Origin: an uncultured Myxococcaceae bacterium
GTDB taxonomy: Bacteria; Myxococcota_A; Polyangia; Polyangiales; Ga0077539
DNA: 64,000 bases
Reading direction: 5' to 3'
Assembly: GCA_945952225.1 (NCBI GenBank)
Contig: CAMFHP010000023.1
Span: forward strand, 1 to 64,000
Made by a program: the position numbers and the translations under genes. This document shows, piece by piece, positions 55,339 to 64,000 of this stretch. Below the pieces are notes generated by a model that saw nothing but the letters and a program-made list of their open reading frames with translations, had not been told where the DNA came from and ran no database searches. Within the stretch, counting starts at the first letter, position 1. The number at the start of each line of letters is the position of its first letter.

Positions 55339-56736
55339 TCAGCCCTGGAGCTTTGCGACGAGTTTTTCCATTCCGTCGCGCGCGTCGGCGAAGAGCATGC
55401 GGGTGCTCGGGTGATAGAAGAGCGGGTTGTCGACGCCCGCATAGCCCGAGGCGCGCGAGCGCTTGAGCACCACGACGCGCTTCGCCTTCCACACTTCGAG
55501 CACGGGCATGCCCGCGATGGGCGACGCGGGGTCGGTCTGCGCGCTCGGGTTCACGATGTCGTTGGCGCCGATCACCAGCACCACGTCGGTGCGCGCGAAG
55601 TCGCCGTTGATCTCGTCCATTTCGAGCACGATGTCGTAGGGCACGCTCGCCTCCGCGAGCAGCACGTTCATGTGCCCCGGCAGCCGCCCCGCCACGGGAT
55701 GGATCGCGAAGCGCGCGCTCGCCCCCTTCGCGCGAAGGATCTCCACGAGCTGCTTCACCGCGTGCTGGGCCCGCGACACGGCCATGCCGTAGCCCGGCAC
55801 GATCACCACCTCGCGCGCGTCGCGAAGCTCCCCCGCCAGCGCGTCGAGGTCCGTGGCCACCACCTCGCCCTCGGGCGCGCGCGCAGGGCCCGACGAGGGC
55901 GCGGGCTCGGCGCCGAAGCCTCCGAAGATCACGCTCCAGATCGAGCGGTTCATCGCCCGACACATGATCACGGAGAGGATCGCGCCCGAGCTCCCCACCA
56001 GCGCGCCTGTGATGATCAGCAGGTCGTTTTCGAGCATGAAGCCCGCGGCCGACGCGGTCCATCCCGAGTAGCTGTTGAGCATCGAGACGACGACGGGCAT
56101 GTCGGCGCCGCCGATGGCCGCCACGAGGTGCACGCCGAGGGCGCCCGCGAGCAGGGTCATCACGCCGAGCGCGAGGTTCGGATCGACCGCGTCGCCCTTC
56201 ACGAAGAGCGCCGCGAGGCTCAGCGACGCGAGGGCCACGGCGACGTTGAGCAGGTGCCGCGCGGGGAGCAACAGCGGCCGACCCGAGAGCGTGCCCCGGA
56301 GCTTCAGAAAGGCCACCACCGAGCCCGTGAAGGTGATGGCGCCGATGAACACGTCGACGGCGATCTCGCCGAGGAGCAGGGCCGAGGGCGTTCCCTCGTG
56401 GGCGGCGTCGAGCCACGCGGCCCAGCCCACGAGCACCGCCGCGAGGCCCACGAAGCTGTGGAGCACGGCGACGAGCTCGGGCATCGCGGTCATCGCCACG
56501 CGCTTCGCCATCACCATGCCCAGCGCCGCGCCGACGCCCATCGCGGGGAGCAGCACGGGCAGGTGCGCGCGGTCGACCTTCTCGCCGAGGATCACCGCGG
56601 CCACGGCCACGCACATGCCCACGACGCCGTAGCTGTTGCCGCGCCGCGCGGTCTCCTGGTGCGAGAGCCCGCGGAGGCTGCTGATGAACAGCACGCTCGC
56701 GAGCGTCCAGGCCATCGAGAGGAAGACTTCCATCAT
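55339..56736 (-). CDS. pntB: NAD(P) transhydrogenase subunit beta
   Basis: This 465-residue protein has about nine membrane helices and a C-terminal NADP(H)-binding domain (VVIVPGYGMAVSRAQHAVKQ, HPVAGRLPGHMNVLLAEA, GANDIVNP, KRSRASGYAGVDNPLF). With PntA it couples proton translocation to hydride transfer between NADH and NADP+ (established). It follows pntA by 21 bases. The start is MM: ATG 56736 or 56733. Length is normal. Confidence 0.96.
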   Translation of the reverse strand: MMEVFLSMAWTLASVLFISSLRGLSHQETARRGNSYGVVGMCVAVAAVILGEKVDRAHLPVLLPAMGVGAALGMVMAKRVAMTAMPELVAVLHSFVGLAAVLVGWAAWLDAAHEGTPSALLLGEIAVDVFIGAITFTGSVVAFLKLRGTLSGRPLLLPARHLLNVAVALASLSLAALFVKGDAVDPNLALGVMTLLAGALGVHLVAAIGGADMPVVVSMLNSYSGWTASAAGFMLENDLLIITGALVGSSGAILSVIMCRAMNRSIWSVIFGGFGAEPAPSSGPARAPEGEVVATDLDALAGELRDAREVVIVPGYGMAVSRAQHAVKQLVEILRAKGASARFAIHPVAGRLPGHMNVLLAEASVPYDIVLEMDEINGDFARTDVVLVIGANDIVNPSAQTDPASPIAGMPVLEVWKAKRVVVLKRSRASGYAGVDNPLFYHPSTRMLFADARDGMEKLVAKLQG

Positions 56737-56757
56737 CGTCGCATCCCTCTCTTCAGG

Positions 56758-58401
56758 TCACTTGCGGAACATCGCGAGCATCCGTCGCGTGACGAGGAAT
56801 CCCCCCGCCACGTTGATCGTCGCGAGGAGCACCGCGACGACGCCGAGCCACCCCGCGGCCCCGAGCTCCGCGCCGCGCAGGTGCAGCATGCCGCCCACCA
56901 GAATGATCCCCGAGATCGCGTTCGTGACGCTCATGAGCGGGGTGTGGAGCGCGGGCGAGACGTTCCAGATCACCTGCCAGCCCACGAAGCACGAGAGCAC
57001 GAACACCGTCACCCGCTCGGCGAACAACCGCAGCGACGCGTCGGCCTCGTGCGCGAAGGGACCGACCCCCGCGCGCATCGCGATCCACGCCGCGGCGAGA
57101 CCTCCGATCGCCGCCCACGTCATCCACGACACGCGCTCTCCACCCGCAGGCGCAGCGCCGTGTCCGTGCCCGTGCGCGCTCTTCGTCTCGGTCTTCGCGA
57201 CGGTCTCGGTCTTCGTGTCGGTCTTCGTCTCGGTCTTCGCGACGGTCTTCGTGTCGGTCTTCGTCTCGGCCTTCGAAACCGCCACGCGGGGCGGCGGTTC
57301 GAGCACACGTCCCTCGTGGGCCACGAGCGCGCCGCGCACCACCTCGTCGTCGAGACGGATGGTCAGCGCGCCGCCGCCCATGTCGGTGAGCAGGTGCACG
57401 AGGTTGTTCGCATAGAGCTGGCTCGCGGTGGTGGCGAGGCGGCTCGTGAGGTCGGTGCGGCCGAGGATGGTCACGCCCTGATGCACCACCACCTCGTCGG
57501 GCACGGTGAGCTCGCAGTTGCCTCCCGACTCCGCCGCGAGGTCGACCACCACCGAGCCCGGACGCATCGCCTCGACCATGTCGCGGAGCCAGAGCTTCGG
57601 CGCCGGTCGGTTGGGAATGAGCGCCGTGGTGATGACGATGTCGACCTCCCTCGCCTGCGCGCGAAAGAGCGCCATCTCGGCCTCGATGAACGCGGGCGAC
57701 ATCTCCTTCGCGTAGCCGCCGCCGCCCTCGCCGTCTTCGGCCACGGTGACTTCGAGAAACTCCGCGCCCATCGACTGCACCTGCTCGCGCACGGCGGCCC
57801 GCGTGTCGAACGCGCGCACCACGGCGCCGAGGCCCTTCGCCGTGCCCAGCGCCGCGAGGCCCGCGACGCCCGCGCCGATGACCAGCACCTTCGCGGGGCT
57901 CACCTTGCCCGCGGCGGTCATCTGTCCGCAGAAGAAGCTCCCGAAGTGGTGCGCGGCTTCGATCACCGCGCGGTAGCCCGCGATGTTGGCCATCGACGAG
58001 AGGGCGTCCATCTTCTGCGCGCGTGAGATGCGCGGGATCATGTCGATCGCGAGCGCGTCGACGTGGCGCGACGCGAGGTGCGCGACGAGGTCGGCGTTGC
58101 GCGCGGGCCAGAGAAAGCTCACCAGCAGCGCGCCTTCGGGAATGAGCTCGCGTTCGTGCGTGCCGTCGTGGCGCTCGGCCGGCGGGCGGACCTTGAGCAC
58201 CACGCGCGCGCCCTTCCACGGGTCGTCGACCATCGTGGCGCCTGCCGCTTCGTAGAGCCGATCGGGCAGCGCGGCGAGGGCCCCGGCGCCCCGCTCGACG
58301 TGCACGGTGAAGCCCATGGCGATGAGCTTCTTCACGCTCTCGGGAGTCGCCGCCACACGGCGCTCTCCCGGGAGCACCTCCCTCGGAATGGAGACCTGCA
58401 T
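56758..58401 (-). CDS. pntA: NAD(P) transhydrogenase subunit alpha with repetitive linker
   Basis: This 547-residue subunit has the NAD(H)-binding domain ([50 protein letters not shown]) and a C-terminal segment with four membrane helices, as in E. coli PntA. Between them lies a low-complexity linker of repeats such as [12 protein letters not shown] followed by HGHGHG, which is not typical. ATG 58401 has AAGGTG upstream; a shadow frame continues to 58605. First gene of pntA-pntB. Confidence 0.95.
   Translation of the reverse strand: MQVSIPREVLPGERRVAATPESVKKLIAMGFTVHVERGAGALAALPDRLYEAAGATMVDDPWKGARVVLKVRPPAERHDGTHERELIPEGALLVSFLWPARNADLVAHLASRHVDALAIDMIPRISRAQKMDALSSMANIAGYRAVIEAAHHFGSFFCGQMTAAGKVSPAKVLVIGAGVAGLAALGTAKGLGAVVRAFDTRAAVREQVQSMGAEFLEVTVAEDGEGGGGYAKEMSPAFIEAEMALFRAQAREVDIVITTALIPNRPAPKLWLRDMVEAMRPGSVVVDLAAESGGNCELTVPDEVVVHQGVTILGRTDLTSRLATTASQLYANNLVHLLTDMGGGALTIRLDDEVVRGALVAHEGRVLEPPPRVAVSKAETKTDTKTVAKTETKTDTKTETVAKTETKSAHGHGHGAAPAGGERVSWMTWAAIGGLAAAWIAMRAGVGPFAHEADASLRLFAERVTVFVLSCFVGWQVIWNVSPALHTPLMSVTNAISGIILVGGMLHLRGAELGAAGWLGVVAVLLATINVAGGFLVTRRMLAMFRK
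57180..57280 (-). repeat. Tandem repeat encoding the Thr/Lys/Glu linker of PntA
   Basis: On the plus strand a roughly 12-base unit (gtcttcgtctcg and variants with gcgacg) repeats about eight times. The protein reads as alternating [12 protein letters not shown] blocks. It is in frame, so length changes by whole units would be tolerated. It is not a CRISPR: there are no spacers. Confidence 0.75.
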
Positions 58402-58448
58402 CACCGCACCTTCATGCACGCCCGCGCGCTGCGGAACAGGGCGCGCGC

Positions 58449-58478
58449 AGTCTCGTAAGCGCTGCGACAGACTGTCAA
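58449..58478 (-). promoter_or_regulatory. Possible promoter of pntA-pntB
   Basis: On the minus strand a perfect -35 TTGACA (58478-58473) is followed after 18 bases by GAGACT (58454-58449), a weak -10. It lies 48 bases before the pntA ATG in a 184-base divergent gap. Confidence 0.35.
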
Positions 58479-58585
58479 CGAAACACGTCGCCGCATCGCA
58501 GCATCGGTGCCATGCCGCACGCGGTGAAGCGTCTCGTCGCCGCGCGCGGTTGTGTGAGAGATTCCGCCGCGAGGAACGACCCACC

Positions 58586-59401
58586 GTGATCATCCAGCGA
58601 CACACGCAGCTTCTCGCGTGCGCCTCGGCGCTTCTCTGTGCGGGCGCCGCGCACGCGACGCATCCCGACTACGAGGGCGAGCGCGGGCTCGAACTGCAAC
58701 TCAGCGGCGGCTTCGGCGGCGCCACCACGCACGACGAGAGCGTCTTTCTGCCCGACGCGGAGCTTCCGCGCCCCGAGGTGCGACCGCCCACGGACTCGTT
58801 CGGTGCGAGCGGCGGCGTGCAGCTCCAGGTGGGATGGCGCTTCCGTCCGTACCTCAGCGCGGGCGTGGCGGTGTCGTACCAGTCGCTCGCGCCGACGAAC
58901 ATCTACGCCGCCTCCGAGGCCGCGTTCGAGCCCTACGAGAGCACCTACGCGCTCACGGTGGGCACCTACGCGCGGCTCTATCCCATGGCCTTCTTCAACA
59001 ACTCGCGCACCAACCCGCGCGTGTTCTTCGACACCTGGACCGACCGCCGTCGCATGGAGCCCTGGATCTCCGTGGGCCTCGCGTACGCGCACATCTCCCG
59101 GCACCGCGGCTACGACGGCGTGGGCGTGAGCGACTCGTACACCAACTGGACGACGCGCTACCTCGCCGTGCCCGTCGCCGTGGGCTTCGACTACCGCATC
59201 CTCGCGCCCCTCGCGGTGGGCATCCAGCTCGGTCTCACGCCGACCTTCGGCGCGGGCACCGACAAGGAGCGCTACCTCCACGTGGTGCGTCCCGGCAGCG
59301 ACACGACCACGAGCGATTCGAGCTCGTACGCGCCCGGCGCCACGTCGAACACGCTCTGGTATCTGGGCCTCGGCGCCCGCTACACGTTCACGTTCCTCTG
59401 A
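58586..59401 (+). CDS. Small outer-membrane beta-barrel protein
   Basis: This 271-residue protein starts at a GTG with GAGGAAC nine bases upstream; a longer shadow frame extends to 58307. It has a signal peptide (cleavage near AHAT) and a barrel of alternating strands ([54 protein letters not shown]), ending GARYTFTFL with a terminal-aromatic pattern of OmpA/OmpW-like barrels. Function unknown. It is followed by the aldo/keto reductase gene after 41 bases. Confidence 0.8.
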   Translation: MIIQRHTQLLACASALLCAGAAHATHPDYEGERGLELQLSGGFGGATTHDESVFLPDAELPRPEVRPPTDSFGASGGVQLQVGWRFRPYLSAGVAVSYQSLAPTNIYAASEAAFEPYESTYALTVGTYARLYPMAFFNNSRTNPRVFFDTWTDRRRMEPWISVGLAYAHISRHRGYDGVGVSDSYTNWTTRYLAVPVAVGFDYRILAPLAVGIQLGLTPTFGAGTDKERYLHVVRPGSDTTTSDSSSYAPGATSNTLWYLGLGARYTFTFL

Positions 59402-59442
59402 GCACCGGCCGCGCATCTCAGCGCGCGGGAGAGAGCACCACC

Positions 59443-60234
59443 ATGACCGACGAGGGCTTCCGCCACACCCACCTGCGCGCGGTGAACAAGCGCGTGCTGC
59501 GACTCGGCCTCGCGACCAACTACGGCCTCGACGGCCGCGGCTTCGCGAAGGCCCTCGACCACGGCGTGAACTACGTCTTCTGGTCGTCGCTCCGCTCGAA
59601 GGACATCACCCCGGTCTTCGCCGAGAAGCTCAAGGCCGACCGCGAGCGCTACGTCATCGCCACGGGGCCCACCACGGGATGGTTCGCGGGCAGCTACCGC
59701 CGCGGCGTTGAGAAGGCGCTCAAGACCCTCGGGGTCGAGTACCTCGACGTGTTCCATCTCTTCTGGCTGGGCGTCGGGTCGGCGCTCACCGAGAGCACCA
59801 TGGGCGAGCTCGTGAAGCTCAAGGAGGAGGGGAAGATCCGCGCGATCGGGTGCTCCATCCACGACCGCGAGCGCGCCGGACGCCTCGCCGCCGACTCGCC
59901 CATCGACCTCTTCATGCTCCGTTACAACGCCGCGCACCCCGGCGCCGAGCGCGACGTGTTTCCGCACCTCGCGAAGCGCAACCCCTCGGTGGTGGCCTAC
60001 ACCGCGACCTCGTGGCGCAAGCTGCTCAAGCGCCCCTCGGGCTGGCAGGGCCGCGTGGCCACCGCGCCCGACTGCTACCGCTTCTGCCTCTCGTCGCCGC
60101 ACGTCGACCTCGTGCTCACGGGCCCCGCGAACGAAGCCCAGCTCGACGAGAACCTCGCGGCCCTCGACCGCGGACCGCTCTCCGACGACGAGATGACCTG
60201 GATCCGCGAGTTCGGCCGCGTCGTGCACGGCTGA
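59443..60234 (+). CDS. Aldo/keto-reductase-fold protein lacking the catalytic tetrad
   Basis: This 263-residue protein has an AKR-like outline: LRLGLATNYG, a tetramer-like GVNYVFWSS, ATGPTTGW, LGVEYLDVFHLFW, GKIRAIGCSIHDRERAG and the end DLVLTGPANEAQLDENLAAL. But the usual D of the DTA..Y motif reads F/W (VNYVFWSSL), the lysine of the usual ATK reads glycine (ATG), and the histidine of LLHW reads phenylalanine (LFW). All four tetrad positions (Asp, Tyr, Lys, His) therefore seem replaced. The fold may survive as a binding or redox-inactive protein. ATG 59443 has GGGAGAGAG upstream. Confidence 0.8.
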   Translation: MTDEGFRHTHLRAVNKRVLRLGLATNYGLDGRGFAKALDHGVNYVFWSSLRSKDITPVFAEKLKADRERYVIATGPTTGWFAGSYRRGVEKALKTLGVEYLDVFHLFWLGVGSALTESTMGELVKLKEEGKIRAIGCSIHDRERAGRLAADSPIDLFMLRYNAAHPGAERDVFPHLAKRNPSVVAYTATSWRKLLKRPSGWQGRVATAPDCYRFCLSSPHVDLVLTGPANEAQLDENLAALDRGPLSDDEMTWIREFGRVVHG

Positions 60235-60270
60235 TCGCGCAGCGCCCTTTCTCTCACGTCACGCACACGT

Positions 60271-61920
60271 TCAGCCCGTGGTGACGTCGACCTTCGCGAG
60301 CGCCGCGCGCCGCGCGTCGAGCTCGTCGTCGGCGTAGAGCCCCTCGGCGTCACGGAGCGCGATGGCCCGCGCGCTGCCCGTCTTCGGATCGCGCACGTCG
60401 AGGCTCAACACCCCGTCGCGTCCGATGCGCAGGGTCACGTCGACGGGCGCGCCGTCGGGGAGCGCGTCGTCGAGCTCCACGGCGAAGCGTCCGAGCGCGG
60501 TGGCCTCGGCGAGCGTGCGGCCTTCGAGCACCTCGATGGGCAGCACCCGCGCGCCGCCGCGCTTGCGAAACGTGCGACGCCCTTCGAAGGGAACGCGGGT
60601 CATCGCAGGCACGAGCACGGCCAGCGTCTCGCGGCGCTCACCGGGTCGGTGCGGATCGGGCTCGCGCGCGCGCACGCCGAACGCGTCGGGCGTCACGCCG
60701 TGGTAGTCGAGCGCGTGGCGCGCGGGGTCGTCGGCGCGAAAGAGTTGCTCCGCGAAGAGGGCCGCGCCCGAGGCCACGGCGGTGGCGGGGTTCAACGGGT
60801 GGTCGACGTCGTCGAAGAGGCGCACGCGGTCGCGGGTGAGCGCGCGAAGCCGTGATTGCACGGGGTGGAGCCAGCTCGATCCGCCCACGAGGAGCACGTC
60901 GTCGAGGCCCTCCCACGCGAGGCCCGCGAGCGAGAGCGCTTCGGACGCACAGTCCATGGCGCGCTCCACGGTCTCGGCGATCCAGTGCGAGAGTTCCGCG
61001 AGCGTGACGCGCACGGTGACGGGACCGAGCGGCTCTCCGTCGACGGTGCGCACCGTGAGGGCGCGCGAGGCCGTGCGCGCGAGGGGATTGAGGTCGCCCG
61101 TGGCGTGCGCGTTGAGCTGGATCTTGATGCCTTCGGCCGCCGCGAGGAGCGCCTCGCGCGAGGGCTCGTCGAGGTCCTCGGGCGCGAGGTCGCGCGCGGT
61201 GTGGGCCGCGATGCGTTCGAGGAGCCGATCGCGCAGGGCCTCGTCGATGCCGAGCCCGCCGAGCTGCACGCCGTACGAGGCCAGCGCGTCGAGGCGCGGC
61301 GTGGGTCCGTCGCGGCGCTGCATCACGGTCACGTCGAGGGTGCCGCCGCCGAAGTCGAAGACCATGAACGGTCGCGCCGAGGTCGAGGGCTGCGCGCTGC
61401 CGTAGGCCCACGCGGCGGCGTCGGGTTCGGGCACCATCGCCACGCCGCGGAGCCCTGCGAGGTACACGGCCTGCGCGGTGGCCCTTCGCTCGCGGTTGCG
61501 AAAGCGCTGCGGATGCGTGACCACCACGCCGTCGACGGGGGGCATTCCCGGCGCGCGGGTCACGAGGTCGTGGAGCGCGCGAAGCACCAGCGCGGCCACG
61601 TCGGTGGCGCCGAGCGAGAGATCGCCGAGCGGCCACGGAGGCCCCGCTGCGATGGGCCCCACGGAGCCCACGTGGTTCTTGCTCCCGCGCACGAGGGTGA
61701 GGCCGCGGGGCGCGTCTCCCGTGTGCGCGCAGCGGTCGCGGTAGTGCTGCGCGGCGAGGCGTCCGACGGTGGCCGCGGGGCGGTCGCGCGTGCCGTCGAG
61801 GAGCACCGTCGACGCGAGGGTCACGCCGCCCGCTTCGAGGGGCACCACGCGGGTGACGCCCCGCGAGGCGACGGCCACCGACGAGAAGGTCGTGCCGAGG
61901 TCGATGCCGTAGAACGCCAT
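60271..61920 (-). CDS. Hsp70-family chaperone-like ATPase (HscC-like)
   Basis: This 549-residue Hsp70 homologue has GIDLGTTFSSVAVA at the N-terminus, VFDFGGGTLDVTVM, the DVLLVGGSSWLHPVQSRL motif, and a C-terminal substrate-like beta domain (residues about 400-510; VPAMTRVPFEGRRTFRKRG). It is shorter than DnaK (about 640) because the helical lid is mostly missing, as in HscC-type proteins. ATP-driven; clients unknown. Divergent from the large acidic gene across 58 bases, so a shared promoter region is likely. Confidence 0.9.
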   Translation of the reverse strand: MAFYGIDLGTTFSSVAVASRGVTRVVPLEAGGVTLASTVLLDGTRDRPAATVGRLAAQHYRDRCAHTGDAPRGLTLVRGSKNHVGSVGPIAAGPPWPLGDLSLGATDVAALVLRALHDLVTRAPGMPPVDGVVVTHPQRFRNRERRATAQAVYLAGLRGVAMVPEPDAAAWAYGSAQPSTSARPFMVFDFGGGTLDVTVMQRRDGPTPRLDALASYGVQLGGLGIDEALRDRLLERIAAHTARDLAPEDLDEPSREALLAAAEGIKIQLNAHATGDLNPLARTASRALTVRTVDGEPLGPVTVRVTLAELSHWIAETVERAMDCASEALSLAGLAWEGLDDVLLVGGSSWLHPVQSRLRALTRDRVRLFDDVDHPLNPATAVASGAALFAEQLFRADDPARHALDYHGVTPDAFGVRAREPDPHRPGERRETLAVLVPAMTRVPFEGRRTFRKRGGARVLPIEVLEGRTLAEATALGRFAVELDDALPDGAPVDVTLRIGRDGVLSLDVRDPKTGSARAIALRDAEGLYADDELDARRAALAKVDVTTG

Positions 61921-61978
61921 GTTTTTGGGGAGCGCGCGCGATGCGTACCATACTCGCCGCGCCCCGCGAACCGACGCC

Positions 61979-64000
61979 GTGCTGCGCTCCGACGACGCCT
62001 ACCTCGAACTCGACGACGCTCCGGCGCCGACGCCCCCCGACGCGCCCGTCGACCCGACGCCGGAGCTCGCGGAGACGCGCGGCGACGAGGCCTTTCTCGA
62101 AATCGCCGACGAGACCGGCCCGCGCCCCTCACGCGGCCGTGTGGTGACCGACGACGACCTGCGCATGGTGACCGCACTCGCCGACGACGCGCGTCCCCTG
62201 ATGGCTGCGTTGTGGCCCGCCGTGAGCGACCTGCTGGCCTCGCCGCCCACGGCCCCCGAGCTCGACGCGCGCGTGGCCCTCGCGCGCACCACGCTCAACC
62301 AGGTGACCCGCCGCGGCGCCGAGTGGCGCGCGCGCGCCGAGGTCGCAGGCGGCGCCCTCACGCGGCGGATGGACGTACTCCGTCACACCCCCTCGGGGCT
62401 CCACGAGGCCGCGCTGGAGGAGCTTCGCGCGTGGCACCGCGGCGCCCTCGACGCGATGGCGCGGGCCGAGGCGGGCGACGGGAAGAAGGTCTACGCCGAC
62501 GGCGTGCGACGGCTCGTCGACGAGGCGCGACGGCGTGGCCTCGACGAGTCCGCGGTGCGCGAGGTGGCGCGCGGCGGGGACATCGAGCTGCTGCCCGGCG
62601 AGGTGCAGCCGTGGACGCCGTGCACGGTGCTGCCCGGGGATCCGCGCACGATGGACGGGGCCGCCGAGGCGCTCGTGCGTGCGCAGTCGCAGGGCGTGGC
62701 CGCGCTGGTCGATGGGAGCCTCGTGGGGTGGATCCGCGCGAACCGCGCGCCCGATGCGCTCGTGGCCGAGGCCCTGGAGGCGCAATCGCTCGCGCAGGAG
62801 GGCCGCGGCGCCGAGGGCGTGTGGACGCTCGCATGGGCCCTGGGCTGGGAGGGCGTTCGTGTGGACAGCCACACGGTCACCGGGCCCGAGACGCTGCTCG
62901 CGCACCTGCGGGCGGCGCGGCTCCATCCGTCGCGTGTGGCCGACGCGGCGGCGGTGCTCGCGCGGTGGTTCCGTCGCACGGGGCATCCGCTGGCGGCGGC
63001 TGCGTGCGAGGCGCTCGCGAAGGGCGAGTCCCATGCGGAGCTCGGGCTGCGATGGGCCCTCGGCGAGCCGTTGCGTCTCGACGACCGCGCGGTGACCGAC
63101 CCGACGCTCCTCGCGCGGGAGGTGCTCGCGCGGCAGAGCACGCGGTCCGCGGCGCTCGACGCGTGGCGCGCGGGAACGTTGCGCGTGTGGCTCGATGCGC
63201 TGCCCCGCACGCGGCGCGACGCGCTCTGGCTCGACGACCTCGCGAAGCCCCTCGCGCACGCGCTCGACGAGGGCGCGTTCTGGCGCGGGGTGTACCGACG
63301 GGTGCCGCGCGCGGCGCTGCGGGTGTACCTCGCCGACGGGCGCGTGGTGCGCTTTCAGACCGTGGGCGACCTGCTCGCCACGGCGCGCGTGGCGGCGGTG
63401 TGGGAGCCGCTGGTGCAGTGCTTCAAGAGCGGTGAGCTCCGCGCGTGGCTCGCCGTGGCCGCGCCCGCGGTGGAGCTCGATCCTGCGCACACCGACGACG
63501 ACGTGGGGCTCCTCGCGCTGCTCGCGGCGCTGGGACACACGGGGCTGGTGATTCCGTGGGGGCGCGCGGCCATGCCCATCACCACGCCCACGGACCTCGT
63601 GAGCGCGTGGCGTCGGAGCTGGCAGCGCGTGGAGTCGCAGCTCGCGCACGGCCACGTCACCGCGTGGCTCCGTCGCACGCAGGGCGCGTCGATGGGCGCT
63701 CCCTTCGACGAGGCCCTCGACGCGTGGGGGCCGACCCTCGGCGCAGGCACCGCGCCGCCCGGCGTGGCCTCGCTGCGTCTCGCGCTGTTGTGCGGGCTCG
63801 ACGAGCTTCCGCTCGATCCGCACCGTCCGCTCGTGCGCGGCGTGGTGCGCGGCTATCGCGCGGTGGAGCCCGGCGCGCGCGACCCTTCCGCCTGGGAGCC
63901 CCTGTGGCGCGAGGGCGCGACGCATCGCGCGCACGGCACGCTGCTGCTCTGGATGGCCCGTCGCAACCCCGCGTTCGCGACGCTCGCGGCGCTGGCGTTG
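61979..64000 (+). CDS. Large acidic protein of unknown function, truncated by window edge
   Basis: Continuous frame from GTG 61979 to the right edge (over 670 residues) with no stop. It begins with an acidic segment containing DDAYLELDDAPAP and GDEAFLEIADE, then a helical domain (VTDDDLRMVTALADDARPLM), then Leu/Ala/Arg-rich helices with tryptophans (GTLLLWMARR near the edge). No signal peptide. Immediately upstream is the divergent Hsp70 gene, so this may be its partner or client (inference). An in-frame ATG at 61919 overlaps the Hsp70 start and is less likely. CATACT (61949-61954) is a possible -10 box. Confidence 0.75.
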   Translation, partial: MLRSDDAYLELDDAPAPTPPDAPVDPTPELAETRGDEAFLEIADETGPRPSRGRVVTDDDLRMVTALADDARPLMAALWPAVSDLLASPPTAPELDARVALARTTLNQVTRRGAEWRARAEVAGGALTRRMDVLRHTPSGLHEAALEELRAWHRGALDAMARAEAGDGKKVYADGVRRLVDEARRRGLDESAVREVARGGDIELLPGEVQPWTPCTVLPGDPRTMDGAAEALVRAQSQGVAALVDGSLVGWIRANRAPDALVAEALEAQSLAQEGRGAEGVWTLAWALGWEGVRVDSHTVTGPETLLAHLRAARLHPSRVADAAAVLARWFRRTGHPLAAAACEALAKGESHAELGLRWALGEPLRLDDRAVTDPTLLAREVLARQSTRSAALDAWRAGTLRVWLDALPRTRRDALWLDDLAKPLAHALDEGAFWRGVYRRVPRAALRVYLADGRVVRFQTVGDLLATARVAAVWEPLVQCFKSGELRAWLAVAAPAVELDPAHTDDDVGLLALLAALGHTGLVIPWGRAAMPITTPTDLVSAWRRSWQRVESQLAHGHVTAWLRRTQGASMGAPFDEALDAWGPTLGAGTAPPGVASLRLALLCGLDELPLDPHRPLVRGVVRGYRAVEPGARDPSAWEPLWREGATHRAHGTLLLWMARRNPAFATLAALAL

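Noticed and set aside
57180-57280. Possible CRISPR array
   Set aside because: Repeats are directly adjacent, 12 bases long and in frame inside pntA; no unique spacers.
55312-58026. 904-residue plus-strand open frame
   Set aside because: Antisense to pntA and pntB, whose motifs are complete; Arg/His/Glu composition marks it as a shadow.
61919-61978. Longer start (ATG 61919) for the terminal acidic gene
   Set aside because: It overlaps the divergent Hsp70 start, adds Arg-rich residues unlike the acidic N-terminus, and leaves no room for a promoter.

Overview
The window is one continuous, densely packed chromosomal stretch of very high GC with the extreme third-position G/C bias of a myxobacterium. 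Pointers to Myxococcota (a Polyangia/Sandaracinus-type organism; inference) are a Ser/Thr protein kinase with a myxobacterial layout, D/A/T-rich lipoprotein linkers, a type VI secretion cluster, a GspE_N-GAF-HEAT protein, a TIGR04551-like outer-membrane protein and several myxobacterial-looking lipoproteins. I see no rRNA, tRNA, insertion sequence, prophage or CRISPR array. Because of the base composition almost every real gene carries long open reading frames on its other frames and strand; these were discarded.

Layout, left to right. 1-3.2 kb: end of a T6SS cluster (tssA C-terminus, tssB, tssC) with a hairpin terminator. 3.3-6.0 kb: ruvB and a coupled helical protein. 6.0-11.1 kb: a small lipoprotein, then a four-gene envelope operon in which two paralogous lipoproteins flank an outer-membrane protein and an alpha/beta hydrolase. 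11.3-14.7 kb: a polyhydroxyalkanoate-type operon (PhaE-like small protein, acyl-CoA ligase, class III PhaC). 14.7-23.9 kb: propeller-like unknown, DMT exporter, aldehyde dehydrogenase, BtuF-like binding protein, NUDIX hydrolase, topoisomerase III and a ComF-type phosphoribosyltransferase. 23.9-28.5 kb: a type I secretion-like trio (TolC-, HlyD- and ABC-type), whose ABC subunit has a degenerate nucleotide-binding domain. 28.7-32.6 kb: glgC, a PQQ-propeller lipoprotein and serS. 32.6-37.6 kb: menF-menD-menH (early menaquinone synthesis) behind a sigma-54 activator that lacks a sensory domain. 38-47.9 kb: zinc-ribbon protein and SPFH protein (divergent), TPR protein, prmA, rsmE, GspE_N-GAF-HEAT protein and tatB-tatC. 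47.9-55.3 kb: two polytopic membrane proteins, a P450, a DUF1295 protein and a Ser/Thr kinase fused through a membrane helix to a PstS-like phosphate-binding domain. 55.3-64 kb: pntB/pntA, an outer-membrane barrel, an aldo/keto-reductase-fold protein that has apparently lost its catalytic residues, an Hsp70 homologue, and a large acidic protein running off the right edge.

Genome style: coupled genes commonly overlap by four bases (mostly GTGA, sometimes ATGA). Four convergent pairs overlap at their 3' coding ends by 16-68 bases. At least three genes (the TPR protein, the NUDIX hydrolase and glgC) have a -10-like box ending exactly seven bases before the start codon, which predicts leaderless mRNAs.

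The most novel-looking items are the kinase/PstS-like fusion at 53011-55272, the degenerate ABC subunit of the secretion trio, the tetrad-less aldo/keto reductase, and the paired lipoprotein operon. All functional statements come from reading motifs; no database search was run.
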